64,000 nucleotides of DNA from Vitis vinifera (Eukaryota > Streptophyta > Magnoliopsida > Vitales > Vitaceae): the NCBI RefSeq assembly GCF_030704535.1, contig NC_081813.1:1644501-1708500 (forward strand). Reading direction: 5' to 3'. The notes under the pieces are model-generated. The model was not told where the DNA came from. It was given only the letters and a program-made list of their open reading frames with translations, and did no database searches. Below, one piece after another: positions 10,140 to 22,986 of this stretch (positions are counted from its first letter, which is position 1; every line of letters starts with the position of its first letter). Position numbers and translations under genes: made by a program.

Positions 10140-13100
10140 TTAATCCTGCAAGCTGCCTTCATGATCCAACCCGAGATCTCTTAGCCGGTTCAGCTCTGGC
10201 AAAACCACTGAACCAAGATCAGGCCGGTCCTTCTTCCTTAGCTCACAACAATTCAAAGCCATTTTTGCAAATGATAAAGCCTCCTCAACTGGCCAATCTT
10301 CCACTGTTGGATCAAGCATCTCTGCAAATGTTCCTCTCTCAATGGACCTAGCAACTTGGTGGGTCAGTCCCATTGGAGGCTTTGCTGTAATAATTTGTAG
10401 TAACAATACACCTAACGAATACACGTCTGATTTCACACCTAGCATTCCTGTTTGTTGATACTCAGGATCAATGTAACAAAATGTCCCAGCAGCTGCTGTC
10501 ATATGATATTGAGTCACACTATCAGCCACAGAAGCTGGAACCAGCCGTGCTAAGCCAACATCACTGATCTTGCTCACATAATTTCTGCCCAGGAGAATGT
10601 TGGCAGGCTTGAGATCACGATGAACTAGGGGAGCTGGTTTTGTTTGGTGAAGGAAAAGAAGGGCAGAGGCGATCTCAGATGCTATCTTGAAACGGGTTGC
10701 CCATGGGAGTGGGAGAGTGTTGTTTCTTCTGAAAAGCCTGTCATCTAAACTGCCATTTTCCATGTATTCATACACAAGGCATCCATACTCAGGGCAGGCA
10801 CCTACAAGGAGAACCATATTTGGATGTCTCATGCAGCTCAGTACCTCAACCTGAAAGTCACAACAGAAAAATGAAGTTAGTTGTTTAACTCAATAAATAA
10901 GCACACATGTGAGACAAGTGGCTCAAAAGTTCCACAGATCAAGTTTGGTCATGGATGTGAAGCATCATGTCAAGAACTAGATATCCCCATGACCATGTTC
11001 TTTCTCCTATCAATCCTATACTTTGTGTTTTAACAGAAAAGGGCTTTATGATGAACATGAAGGGTTTGCTCCTTAGCTTTGAGGTAGAAAAGTTTCACCA
11101 ATTTGGCCTTGTTGGATTGAGTTTGTTAGGATTTGAATTCCACTGGTCCAGCGCATATGAAAATCCATGGAGATGGTCTCTCATGCAAACTATATTCCCC
11201 CGTTTGTTTGTGTGGAAAAAATATGCATGAAAAGATTTACCATAGATCTTGATCGAGATGGGAAAATAATTCACTCACCCAAAAAAAAAAAAAAAAGAAT
11301 CCAAAATTTCTTCTCTCAGGTATCTACTTTTGCCTAAACAAACAGAGTAAAGAACACGGTATACCTCTTGTTTAAATTGTTTCAGCCCCTGTGACACGTC
11401 TGGTCTCAAAACCTTAATGGCAACAGGTGTATGATCAAGTGAGCCTTTATAAACAGGCCCATATCCACCTTCACCAATCTTCAGTGAATTTGAGAAGTAA
11501 TCAGTTGCAACTTCAATATCTTCAATGGTGTATTTCCTATACCGGATGTCATTATGCGACAGTTTATCCATTGCTCTTCCACTCGCTTCTGCCTCACGCT
11601 TGGCCTTCAGTTCAGTATTCTTTCTCTTATGCGCTTCCAGTTCAGCTAGTCTTTGAGCCATTTGTGCTGCTTGCATAGCTTTCCTGCTCTTCTGCTTCTC
11701 CAACTCCACTATAGCTAAAGCTGTCTCTTCACCAATTCTGGCTTCTGGGAACCTACGTGCTTCCTCTGTCTTCCTCTGATGAATATCTCTTGCCTGGAAA
11801 CAATATACAAGTCTTTGAGGTTTGCTTTGGAAAGGACTCAGATTATCTGTGTTTAGATCACTGTAAGCATATGATATGATACCCTGTGTCTCTGTGTGGC
11901 TGTCATTGCTTCTTTGGAAGCTGAGTTGTACGCATCCATGGATTGCTTTAGTTCAAGCTTTAATCTATTCATCTCAGCATCCATCTCATTCTGTAGAGCA
12001 ACTCATCCAAAAAATGATATGCATTTCAAATTTTCAACCATGTATTGTTTTACTACTGAAAGGGGCAATTTTGGAGTATAACTAGTCCAAAACCATACTT
12101 GAAATGTGCTTAATGAGGTTCCAATGAAGTGTTTATTGCAATAATTCATCAGAAACCCTAATGAAAATAAAGTTTTTTATTTTTTTTTCCCTAACAAAAA
12201 GGGAATTCTCATGTCTGCGTGTCATATCGTTGGAAAATATGAGAAAAATTTGTGTTTTCCAGTGAAATCAACTAATAGGGGAACTTGAAAGGGGTGCTGA
12301 TCAGACAGTCTATAATCATGGAATACAAAATCAATCTTCTGGTTCGTCTGGTCAATGATCCCACTGTTTGGTAAAAGATTAGATATAATTCCTCTGGGTT
12401 TTATTGTATTGAACTCACCTGAGTTTGTGATGAGAGAGAACTCCCAGAGCTCCCGGAGAATTCTAAATTCTCAGAGGATGAATTACTTGATCGCAAGCTG
12501 GAGGGCCCTGAATAATTACTGGAGCCTGATACAGAACCTTGATGGGATGAATTCTCTGATATGCGGAGACGATGGTGAAGGTTCACCCTCGATTGAGGGG
12601 GTGAAAACAGCTTACTGCTGGACATTATCTTGTCACGTGGAGTCGTCTGCACGGAATCAGTGCTCCTATCAAAAAAGCCATTGTCTGGCTCTACACTTCT
12701 CCAGCTCCCCCTAAAAGCAGATCTGCATTGGATGCCAAAAAATCAAATGCGATAAAAACTAAACTTGTTACAGCAAGCAATTGCTTAGATCTTCTGATAA
12801 AAGAGAAGAAAGTCAAATGTGTCCTGTAACACCATGATCCTTGTATTAGGTCCAGTCCATGTGACATTGTAAGTACATCAATATCAAACTTCGTCACAAG
12901 CCAAGACCTACCATACGGCACTCTTTTGCTTCTGGGAAAGGAGAAGAAAAGAGGAAAAAAAAAGAAAGAAGTAAAAACCAAAGCAGTATTTTCTGTAGTT
13001 TATCTTCTATAGTATGGTACAAGGTTTTTAATCCTTTTCCTTGGCATCTTTGGTTGATATCGACAGGCAAAATAAGAAACACAGTTTTGAACATTACACA

Positions 13101-16100
13101 ATGGATATACCAATTTACCTATCGGATTTTCAGCACTGCTTTCTCTTCAAGCCAATCTATAAAATGCTTTTAATATGATATCAGACTTTTATTAACGAAA
13201 CCCAGTGAGATTCCACACTGTCCTGCAATATCTAAAACTACAGTGGAGTTTCATTCAATCTAACACCAAAATATTATCAATAGCTCTATGATCCAACAAT
13301 ATACATGGCCCACCAGCTGGTCCAATCTAGAACCCCAGTTGATCAAAGCCAATACAACCATGAAAGGGTTCGTGTCTTCATTCTGCTATTTCCATTGATT
13401 TTATCAATGAATGGGGAGTTGCATATCTGAGAATGGGAAGTTACTTACAACACCTACCAAAAAGAAGGAAATAGTTTTGCCATTTTCTATTTACCTGCCC
13501 ATATCTTCAGTGGTTGGGCTTTCGGTGGGAAGTTGAGGAGGGCGTCCCAGATTAGAAGGTCCCCTCGGGGACATACCTTTAGGTGTTTGAAATTGGGTTA
13601 CACCACTAGATACACTGCTAGTAGGCGTTTGAAAACGAATTGCTGATCGGACACTCTGAATCTTGCCCTTTGATATAACATATACTGCACAGGATTCCGG
13701 TGCAGACTTGGCTAAGCAAGTTGGGACATCTGGATTTCTAAATTTCCTGCATAGAGAAAATCATCGAGAAGATTAAATATCAATGTTAATTCCCATTCCC
13801 CACTTCTCTTAGATTTCAATGACAGATAATTCATATGTGGGGCAACTGCATCCCTGTTGCAACAGTATCAATAAAACACTAACTGCAAAAGATTTAGCCA
13901 AAAAATTTACCGATGCCACCTATCTCTGCATGGTAGACATTTTCTTCAGAAGGTTTGGAAATACTATGACTAGACAGATAGAGAGAGGGAGGGGGAGGAG
14001 GAGAGAGAGATAGAGGGAGACCTTGTAAGAACACTCCGGTTTGAAGCCCCGACAACAATATTGCCGATTGAGTTGTTGCTGATATAATCAACAAGTGCAC
14101 TTGCAATATCAAGGTCATGGAGGACCACCTCCTTGGCTTCAATCTGAACAAATTTCCATAAAAAATCAGCCCCACTTTACCTAAATTGCAATGCTAAAAG
14201 CCAAAAATAGTTTTTGAAATGCTCTACTTATATCTCATGCCTGGGTACCATGACCTCTCACTTTTATCTTGTTTCTTCCCTTTAAAACACACAGAACCCA
14301 AATTTCAAGAAACCAGACATGGATCTTAGTGCCAAAATCTCATCTTCAAATAGTATAAAAAATTGCTACACAAGCATGCCCAACTTTGAATAGTTGAGAT
14401 TTTTCAACTTTTCCAGAAGAGAAAGTTGAAAATTGAGCTGTATGCAGTTCCAAATACATTTTTTATGCTGAAATTTTGTTAGTGTCATCATATGACCCCA
14501 AAAAGTTCAGCCAGTATAGCATGCAAGCTAAAAACCAAGCCAAGCATAGAAGAATTCAAGTGACAGTTTACTGAAGACCATAGGAGAAGTCTGCAACTTG
14601 TTGATGGATAAACCATAAGTTGGGTGAAAGGTCTTGCATATATGATATATAGACTAAGCATTTAAGAGCACAAAACAAAACATATGCTTAATTACTTACC
14701 CCTTTTCGAGCACAGAATCCACGGAAAGGAAGGAATAGCTGCTGCATCTCAGTTTCAGTTGGTGGGCGACCTCCTTTAGGTGCCATGTTCACATCTTCTG
14801 AAAGGTTTAAAAAAAAATCCATCAGAAACAATAAAACTGGTAACAAGTAGTAGCTGTGAAAATGTCAATAACACTAGCTTGATTTTCATATAAACACATA
14901 AAATAAACAAACAATACTATTGGAGTGTAACAATGTCGCTCTTTAGCCCGGAGGATAGGTCACCCAAATGATGGTGGTTGAATGCCATAAAAGTCTTAGC
15001 CTACACTCACTAGACACCAATTGGTTTTTGGATGAGATGGTCAGAGCCCGATCTAAGAATTGGTATCAAAGCCAAAGTCATAGGTTCAACCATGGGGAGC
15101 ATCATGTTAGGGGAAGGATTGTTGGCGGTGGATGGGTCACCCAAATGATGGTGGTCAAATGCCATAAAAGGCTTAGCCTACCCTCATTGGACACCAATTA
15201 GCTTTCAAATAAGATGGTCAAAGCCTGATCCAAGAAATATAGATTACACCCAAATCATATCGAAGAGGAAATGGCAAAAGCATCTCATCTATATCCTTCA
15301 AATTGCACATTCAGTACTTCTTACTTTTCAAACTCCATAACAATCCCAAGGTCATTAAATCTAATAGAATTTGCCTCAGTTCTAAAAACTAGCATTGTTC
15401 CTAAACAGCCCAATTGCATAGGAAAATGAATCAGTACACACACCTCTCTACATCTTTCCAAATTTCACTTTTTGCTTTCATGTTAAATGCAGTAACCATC
15501 CTAAGTTCATTAAATCTAAGAGCACATGCCTTGGATCTAAAGACTAGCATTGTTCCTAAAACACCCAAATTGCGTAGAAGAGAAATCAACAGAGACACCT
15601 CATCTACATCTTTCCAAATTGCACATTCATCACTTTTCTCTTTCATTTCAAAATGAGTGACCATTCTAAGGTCACTAATTCTAAAAGCACACGCCCCGAG
15701 TCTAAAGACTAGCATTGTTCCTAAAACACCCAAATTCTATAAAAGAGAAATTAGCACATACACCTCATCTACATCTTTCCAAATTGCAAATTCATCACCT
15801 TTCTCTTTCATTCCAAACCCAGTAACATCCTCCGGTCATTAACTCTAAAATCCTGTCCCTCAGGTCAAAACATTTCCAATCCTTAAGTATTACGCCAAAC
15901 ACCCAAATTGCATAAAAAAAGAGAGGGAATTTGCACAAACACTTCATCTACATATTTCCAACCCACTCATTCATCACCTTTTTCCTTTCATTTCAAACGC
16001 AGTAACGATCTTAAGGCCATTAAATCTAAAAGTATGAACCTCAGGCCTGAAAACTAGCATTGTTCCTAGCTATACAACAGAGTAATACAATTTCCAAAAA

Positions 16101-16288
16101 AGGCCCGTGGGGTACCTACGGGTTTGAGAGTTGACGCTCCGGACATGAATGAGGGTGGTAATTGATGTCTTGCTCAGGAGGTTATCGACGGCCCATTTGA
16201 CGGCGTATTGGCTGCTCTTGTCCTTGTCAATGGCGATGATTGTGGTGAAAAGGCTATCCTCCAATGGTGGGTTCTGCTGGGAAGCCAT
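10140..16288 (-). CDS. USP-domain receptor-like cytoplasmic kinase (PUB35/52-like, no U-box)
   Basis: Eight exons on the minus strand: 16288-16120, 14797-14700, 14143-14022, 13746-13495, 12710-12419, 11990-11883, 11793-11365 and 10850-10140. They join in frame to 726 residues. An in-frame ATG at 16357 would add 23 residues rich in Trp/Arg; I prefer MASQQNPP. Residues ~12-160 form a universal stress protein (USP-like, nucleotide-binding) domain, with IIAIDKDKSSQYAVKWAVDNL and NIVVGASNRSVLTR. A serine-rich linker and a charged coiled coil (~310-430) follow. The kinase has GEGGYGPVYKG (454-464), Lys474, HRDLKPANILL (Asp569) and IDPEYQQTG. The DFG motif reads DVG (587-589), as is usual in this family. 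Relatives often end in an E3 U-box, but here the protein stops 17 residues after LPELNRLR. Substrates are unknown. Confidence 0.92.
14953..15236 (+). mobile_element. TRIM-like LTR fossil in the first large intron of the kinase gene
   Basis: Two direct repeats of 107 bp (14953-15059 and 15130-15236, about 83% alike by eye) flank only 70 bp. Just after the first repeat stands TGGTATCAAAGCC, close to the primer-binding site complementary to initiator methionine tRNA used by plant LTR elements. A purine-rich run (AGGGGAAGG) precedes the second repeat. This layout fits a terminal-repeat retrotransposon in miniature: it has no coding part and is an old, decayed copy. The exact LTR ends are uncertain. 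Confidence 0.55.
15276..16070. repeat. Tandem array, ~155-172-bp unit, about five copies, in kinase intron 1
   Basis: The anchor CTAGCATTGTTCCTA occurs at about 15389, 15544, 15709 and 16054, and a degraded copy fills the gap near 15880. Each unit also holds ACACCTCATCTACATCTTTCC, a TTCATCACTTTTCTCTTTCAT-type stretch and a TAAGGTCATTAAATCTAA-type stretch. The array ends about 50 bases from the 3' side of coding exon 1 of the kinase gene, so it lies right after the first donor site. Open frames within it only mirror the repeat. Confidence 0.75.
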
Positions 16289-16357
16289 GCCCAACAACCA
16301 CCACCGCCGCCGCCACCACCGCCACGGGCCCAACCGAGAGGGGCTGAGCTCCGACAA

Positions 16358-17065
16358 GGGAGGAAGACAGAGGAAAGGGAGAGGGAAGGGGCTGCCTTCA
16401 TTGGGGGATGTTTCCTCTTGTAACCGTTTCTTGCTAAATTTGGCGGGAATGAAGACACCACCCTAACTACCTCAACCAATGCCATCCCCTCTTTTTTCTA
16501 CTTTCTTGTTAGATTTTGACTTGGTTTCTCTTCATAAAATTTATATAATTTTTTTTTTCTATTTTCACAATAAATTGAAAATATTTTTATTTCTCAAAAA
16601 TATAAATAAGTTGAAATTCAATCTCAGTAAAATCGTTGACCAAAATTCTTAAATATATAATACCTCAAAATTTCTTAAATTTTTTTCTTTCAATTTAAAA
16701 ATAAATTAATTATTCAAAAATAAATAATGATTTAAAATAAAAAATTATAAATAAAATTTATTTTTAAAAAATATTTTAACAAATAAAAAATCAGGTTGAG
16801 AATATAGCAAGTAACTAAGGTTTTGTTCGTTAATTATTTTTTAAAATAATTTTTATTATTAAAAAAACACATTTATTGATTAAAAAAAATAGAAAACAAT
16901 TTTTTTTAAATAGTTAATATGATGTTTTCAAATAACATATTTACATTTGTTTTCAATTGTTTTATAAGAATTATTTTGAAAAATAATCATATAAATATAA
17001 ATAATAATTAAAAATAAAGTATTACGTGTAAAAATATATTTAAAATAATAAAAAATAAAGTTAAA
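16358..17065. other. AT-rich upstream region of the kinase gene
   Basis: This is the promoter side of the kinase gene, rich in A/T runs. TTAAA at 17061-17065 is the left copy of the copia target duplication. No gene is seen. Confidence 0.4.
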
Positions 17066-17366
17066 TGTTGTAAAATGAAAATAAATATAACTCAAATAAA
17101 AGTAGAGATGACTATGTATTACTTTAATAATATGTATATAAAAGGGAGAAAGAAATTAAAGAAAAGAAGTGTTGAGAGAATGAGAGAAAGAAAGAGAGAA
17201 TGAAAGGAAGAGAATATCTTTCTTTTGCTTGGGATGCTTCTTACATGGGGTGTAAGAAGCCTTTTATAGGCTTCACAATATGAACTCCTATTACTCATCT
17301 TAAAGATGAGTAAATGACGTTCATAAATAACCATCAATGTGGTCATTCACCACTTTATTTACAATA
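17066..17366 (-). repeat. 3' LTR of the copia element
   Basis: About 301 bp, matching 22683-22981. It holds the shared block with CTTTTGCTTGGGATGCTTC and GGGTGTAAGAAGCCTTTTA. Confidence 0.9.
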
Positions 17367-19390
17367 TTCCCCCTTGGATGACCACCATATTAAAAGAATA
17401 TGTCTCATTAAAACCTTGCTAGTAAAAAAAAAACCCTATAGGAAAAATCTAGTGAAGGAAAAAGAGTACAATATTATTTTTTTGGTATGTTAGGATTGTC
17501 TCGTTAAAAACCTTGCCAGTAAAACCCAGTAGGACAAAACCTGTACAAAAGAAAAAAAAAAGAGCACAGTACAGTAACACCCTTTTACAAGCATACTCCA
17601 CCTCATGTCGATATCATTGAGTTGACACATTCCAATCTTGTGTATTAACTTCTTGAATATTGAGGTTAACATCGATTTTGTAAATAAATCTGTTAGATTA
17701 TCACTTGAGCATATTTGTTGCACATCAATTTTACCACTCTTCTAGAGTTCATGTGTATAAAAGAATTTGGTGAAATGTGTTTAGTTTTATCTCCTTTAAT
17801 ATAACCCCCTATTATTTGTGCAATGCATGCAGCATTATCTTCAAATAATATTGTCACGTCACCTTTGATAGAAGAGAGTCCACATGATTCTCGAATATAC
17901 TGGATCATAGATCTTAGCCATATACATTCATGACTTGCTTCATGAATTGCCAGTGTTCTTGAATGATTTGATGATGTAGCCACTATTGTTTGTTTGACAG
18001 ATCTCCATGAAATACCAATACCATTGCAATTAAACACATACCCTGTTTGTGATCTACTTTTATGTGGATCTAAAAGATATCCTGCATCTGCATATCCGAG
18101 CAATTTTTGCTTTGATTCCCTTGAGTAAAATAAACTCGTATCAGTAGTTCCGCGAAGATAACGCAATTTATGTTTGATACCATTCCAATGTCTTTGAGTT
18201 GGAGCGGAATTGTATCTTGCTAATAAATTGACAAAAAAAAAATAATGTCTAGACGTGTACAATTGGCAAGATACATAAGTGCACCAATAGCACTAAGATA
18301 TGGTACTTCAGGACCAAGTAATTCTTCATTTTTTTCGCAAGGACGAAATGAGTTTTTTTCACATCAAATGGTCGGACAACCATTGGAGAACTTAAATGAT
18401 GCACTTTATCCATATAAAAACGCTTCAAAACTTTCTTAATGTGTGTTGATTTATGTACTAAAACTCCATTTGGAAAATGCTCGATCTACAGGCCGAAACA
18501 AAATTTTGTTTTCCAAGATCTTTCATTTCAAATTCCTTTTTCAAGTAATTTGTTGTTCTTATGAGCTCTTCAGAAGTTCCAACAAGATTTAAGTCATCAA
18601 CATACATTGCAATGATTGCAAATCTGGTTTCTGATTTCTTAATGAAGATGTATGGGCATATAGGGTTATTCACATACCCTTCTTTTAGCAAGTATTGGCT
18701 AAGGCAATTGTACCACATGCGTTCAGATTGCTTTAATCCATACAAGAATCGTTGTAAATTGATTGAGTACATGATGTGAGGCTTTGTATTATTTACTTCA
18801 GACAATTTAAATCTTTCAGGGCTTTTCATGTATATATCATTATCCATGGATCCATATAAATATGTTGAAATAACATTCATGAGACGCATATCCAGTCCTT
18901 CTGAGACTGTCAAGCTAATTAAGAAACAAAATGTGATTGCGTCCATGACGGGAGAATATGTTTTCTCATAGTCAATACCAGGTCTTTGCGAGAAACCTTA
19001 TGCTACTAATTGCGTTTTATATCGCATGATCTCATTATTCTCATTGCGCTTTCGTACAAATACCCATTTGTACCCAACAGGCTTTACATTTTCAGGTGTT
19101 TGAACTACAGGTCCAAAAACTTCTTGTTTTGTTAATGAGTTTAACTCACCTATATAGCTTCTTTCCATTTTGGCCAATCATTTCTATGTCGGCATTCTTC
19201 TACATTTCGTGGCTCGAGATCTTCATCATATCTTATGATATCGAAGGCCACTTGGAAAGTGAAAATATTGTTAATAACAATATTATTTCAATCTCATTTT
19301 TCTCATATGTGTACATAACTTACTGAGAACTCACAATTTTTAGGTACCTTTGTCTCTTCAGGGGCTTTTCATTCAATATGTGCCTCTTTA

Positions 19391-19770
19391 GGGGCTTCTT
19401 GTTCAATATGTGTCTCTTCAAGAGCTTTCTGCATTATTTGTGTCTCTTCTAGAGCTATAGATTTATCAATTTTAAACTGATTAGTCATTTTGATGGCCTC
19501 TTCTAGAGTGCCAAGTTTTTCTTGGGTTCTCATCTTTCAAGGAATTACATCCTTTGAGCCAACAGGTTTACCACGTTTTAGGGGCTTCTTGTTCAATATG
19601 TGTCTCTTCAAGAGCTTTCTGCATTATTTGTGTCTCTTCTAGAGCTATAGATTTATCAATTTTAAACTGATTAGTCATTTTGATGGCCTCTTCTAGAGTG
19701 CCAAGTTTTTCTTGGGTTCTCCTCTTCCAGGGAATTACATCATTTGAGCCGACAGGTTTACCACGTTTTA
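19391..19770. repeat. 190-bp tandem duplication inside the copia element
   Basis: The unit starting GGGGCTTCTTGTTCAATATG at 19391 recurs at 19581 and both copies run to TTTACCACGTTTTAGG. The copies are nearly identical, so the duplication is much younger than the element's LTR divergence would suggest. Confidence 0.85.
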
Positions 19771-22682
19771 GGCGTATCTTAGATTCATTTGTTAGTTGTC
19801 CTACAGGAACATCAATCCGTGCTAGAGTATTTGCAGTCAGGATATGTGACTTTGTCACTTTCTTTATATCAATGAATGCATCTGATAGTTGATTTGCAAG
19901 ATTTTGCAAATGAATGATCTTTTGAATTTCTAGTTCACATTGATTTATACGAGGATCAAGATGGGACATAATAGATGTCTTCCAACTAATTTCTCGTCGT
20001 TCTTCAGGAATCAACTTTTCTCCCCCTAATGACGAGAAAACACTCTCATTAAAATGACAATCCACGAAGCGGGTTGTAAAAACATCGTTTGTCAAAGGTT
20101 CAAGATATCTTATGATAGATGGAGAATCAAAACCTACATAAATCCTAAGTCTTCGTTGGGGACCCATTTTAGTGCGTTGTGTAGGTGCAATTAGTACAAA
20201 TACTGCACAACCAAAGATTCGTAAGTGAGAGATATTTGATTGTTTTTCAAGCACAAGTTGTGAAGGAGAGTATTCATGGTAAGTTGTAGGTCGAATACGA
20301 ACTAAAGTTGCAGCATGCATAATAGCATGTCCCCAAGCGGAAGTAGGTAATTTGGTTTTCATTGGTTGGAGACATTTGATGAAGGATTCTGCTAAACCAT
20401 TTTGGGTATGAGTATGAGCAACTGGATGCTCAATATTTAACCCTACTGACATGCAATAGTCAATGAGTTGAGAAGTAAATTCGCCAGCACTATCAAGACT
20501 TATTGTCTTAATTGGATAATCTGGAAATTGTGCTCGTAATATGATTGTTTGTGCAAGAAGTCTAGCAAAGGCAACGTTACGTGTAGAAAAGAGACAAACA
20601 TGTTACCACCTAGTAGAAGCATCTATTAAGATCATAAAATAACGGAATGGTCCACATGGTGAATGGATAGGCCCACATATGTCCCCATGTATTCTTTCTA
20701 AAAAAACTGAGGACTCATATATGACTTTAGTAAAAGATGGTCTGACTATCAATTTACCTGTGAGCAAGCAGCATATGAGTATTCATTGGGAGAAAGAATC
20801 TTCTGGCTCTTTAATGGATGTCCATGTGAGTGTTCGATTATTCGACGCATCATTGAAGACCTTGGGTGACCTAGCCTATCATGCCAAATGACAAAAAATT
20901 TTGGGTCATTGAACTTCTGGTTCAACGACAACATATGATTTAATAGGCTTTATAGTTGTATGATACAACTCAGAAAAGAAAGCCGAGAGTTTTTCCATTA
21001 TAAGCTTCTGACCAAATATAATGGAAGTAATGTAAAGATATTCTATATTATCTTCATTCATAGTTTCAATATGATATCCATTTCTGCGGATATCTTTAAA
21101 ACTGAGCAAATTTCTTCTGGATTTGTTAGAATATAAAGCGCCATTTATATGAAATCTAGTTCCATTTGACAACGTTATGTTTGCTCTTCTAGAGCCTTCA
21201 ACTAAGTTTCTAGTACCAGATATGATACTTACATTAGCTTTTATTAATGTCAATTCAAGGAAATATCTTTTATCTCAAAGAATTGTGTGTGTGGTCGCAT
21301 AGTCTGCGAGACATACATCATACCCATTCATTTTGAGACCAAATAAAACATGGATTTTAGATATAACTAAAAAAAAAAAGGCATAATGTAAATAACAAAA
21401 GAAAATCAAATGTAAATATAAGACATAATAATATATTATTTCATATATAAAGTAACATCAATCAATGTTAATTTTCTCATCATTTATCAAATGGTCTGTT
21501 TTTTCATTGGGACCTTCAAAGAAATCAATGTCATAGTAGGTTAGGTCCAATCCATCATCATCGGTAAAATTCATCTCTATCTCTTTTCCTTTTGCTTTTA
21601 TTAATGTTCGGTAAAGGTTGACCAAATGTTTGGGTGTACGACAGGTACGCGACCAATGTCTCTTCATACCACATTTATAACAATTATTTTCATGGTTCTT
21701 AGGAGGTTTATCTTATTAATGCTTCCCATTTTCTTGTTTTGCCTCAGTATTGTTCCACTTCAGGTGGTGCAATGAGATTTTCATTTTTTGAGAATTATTA
21801 CCATAAGAACCATGTGGTATCGAAGATTTCTTCCATGACCACTTCCTCGTCCTCATCCACATCCACAAGTTTGGGACGATATTGCATTCACTTCAAGGAA
21901 TGGTTCAGATCCAATTGGACGAGACTGGTGATTTCTCATCAAACAGCAACAACAAAACATGATATTAATTCAGAATATTTTGTAAATCTACGTTCTCAAT
22001 ATTACTGCTGTAGGAGCACATTTAAGGCATGAAATGTAGTAAAACTTTTCTCTAACATGTCTTCTTCTGTGATTTTTTCTCCACACAGCTTTAATTGAAA
22101 GTTGATTTTGAAAAGTGTGGAATTTTATTCACTAACAGTTTTAAAATCTTGGAACCTTAGGTACATCCAATCATATCGAGTTTTTAGGAGAATCACAGTT
22201 TTTTGGTAGTTATATCTTTCATTCAAATTACTTCATAGAGTAAAAGAGTCATTTACCGTAAGATACTCATTTTTTAAACCTTCATAGAGGTGATGGCGAA
22301 GGAAAATCAATGCTTTTGCACGATCCTGCAGAGATGCTTGATTTCCTTTTTTGATTGTAGCTCCAAGGTTCATTGCATCAAGATGTATTTCAGCATCAAG
22401 GATCCAAGATAGATAGTTCTTTCCCGAAATGTCAAGTGCCACAAATTCGAGTTTTGTGAGATTCAGCATTATCAAATAACTTCATATATATGACAAAACA
22501 ATATTATTAGAATCAATTATAATAAATTGATAGCATTGGTATAACTTTGATTATAAACAAAATCAAATAATTTGTTTATAACTTTTAACAAAACAAATCA
22601 ATAATAATATAAATATGTAAAATTTTATTCTATATAAATAACTTCAAATTTAAGATACAAAAATTACCTTCAAAGCAATTCG

Positions 22683-22742
22683 TGTTGTAAAATGAGAATA
22701 AATGTGAGTCAAATAAAGATAGAGATGGTTATATATTACTTT

Positions 22743-22786
<44 letters not shown>

Positions 22787-22981
22787 GGGATAAAGAAGAA
22801 AAATGTTGAGAAAATGAAATAAAGAGATAGAGAATATCTTTCTTTTGCTCTGGATGCTTCTTACATGGGGTGTAAGAAGCCTTTTAGGTTTCACAATATG
22901 AACTTCCATTACTCATCTTAAAAATGAGTAAATGAAGTTCATAAATAACCATCAAGATCATTCACCACTTTATTTACAACA
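22683..22981 (-). repeat. 5' LTR of the copia element
   Basis: About 299 bp and the partner of 17066-17366. It contains an (AT)n run at about 22748-22783 that is absent at that length from the other LTR. Confidence 0.9.
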
Positions 22982-22986
22982 TTAAA

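Larger units (their letters stand above)
17066..22981 (-). mobile_element. Ty1/copia LTR retrotransposon, broken fossil copy
   Basis: The element is 5.9 kb, lies on the minus strand, and has both LTRs (5' LTR 22683-22981, 3' LTR 17066-17366) and a perfect 5-bp target duplication, TTAAA (17061-17065 and 22982-22986). LTR ends form the inverted pair TGTTGTAAA/TTTACAACA. A polypurine tract (CCAAGGGGGAA on the minus strand, 17367-17377) abuts the 3' LTR. Recognisable parts in copia order are gag (~22475-21650, with a CCHC zinc knuckle near 21650-21690), the pre-integrase region (~20930-20750), integrase (~20650-20030), reverse transcriptase with YVDD (~19080-18460) and RNase H (~18260-17700). It is broken in several places, perhaps six to ten, and cannot be active. 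LTRs are about 90% alike at alignable bases by eye, suggesting an age of a few million years. Confidence 0.93.

Noticed and set aside
14953-15059. Cassandra-type element, because GGATGGGTCACCC resembles the 5S rRNA C-box
   Set aside because: Only that short block resembles 5S rRNA; the A-box and the rest of the 5S sequence are not present.
16289-16357. Upstream in-frame ATG of the kinase gene
   Set aside because: It adds 23 low-complexity Trp/Arg residues from a repeated CCACCGCCG stretch; kept only as an alternative.
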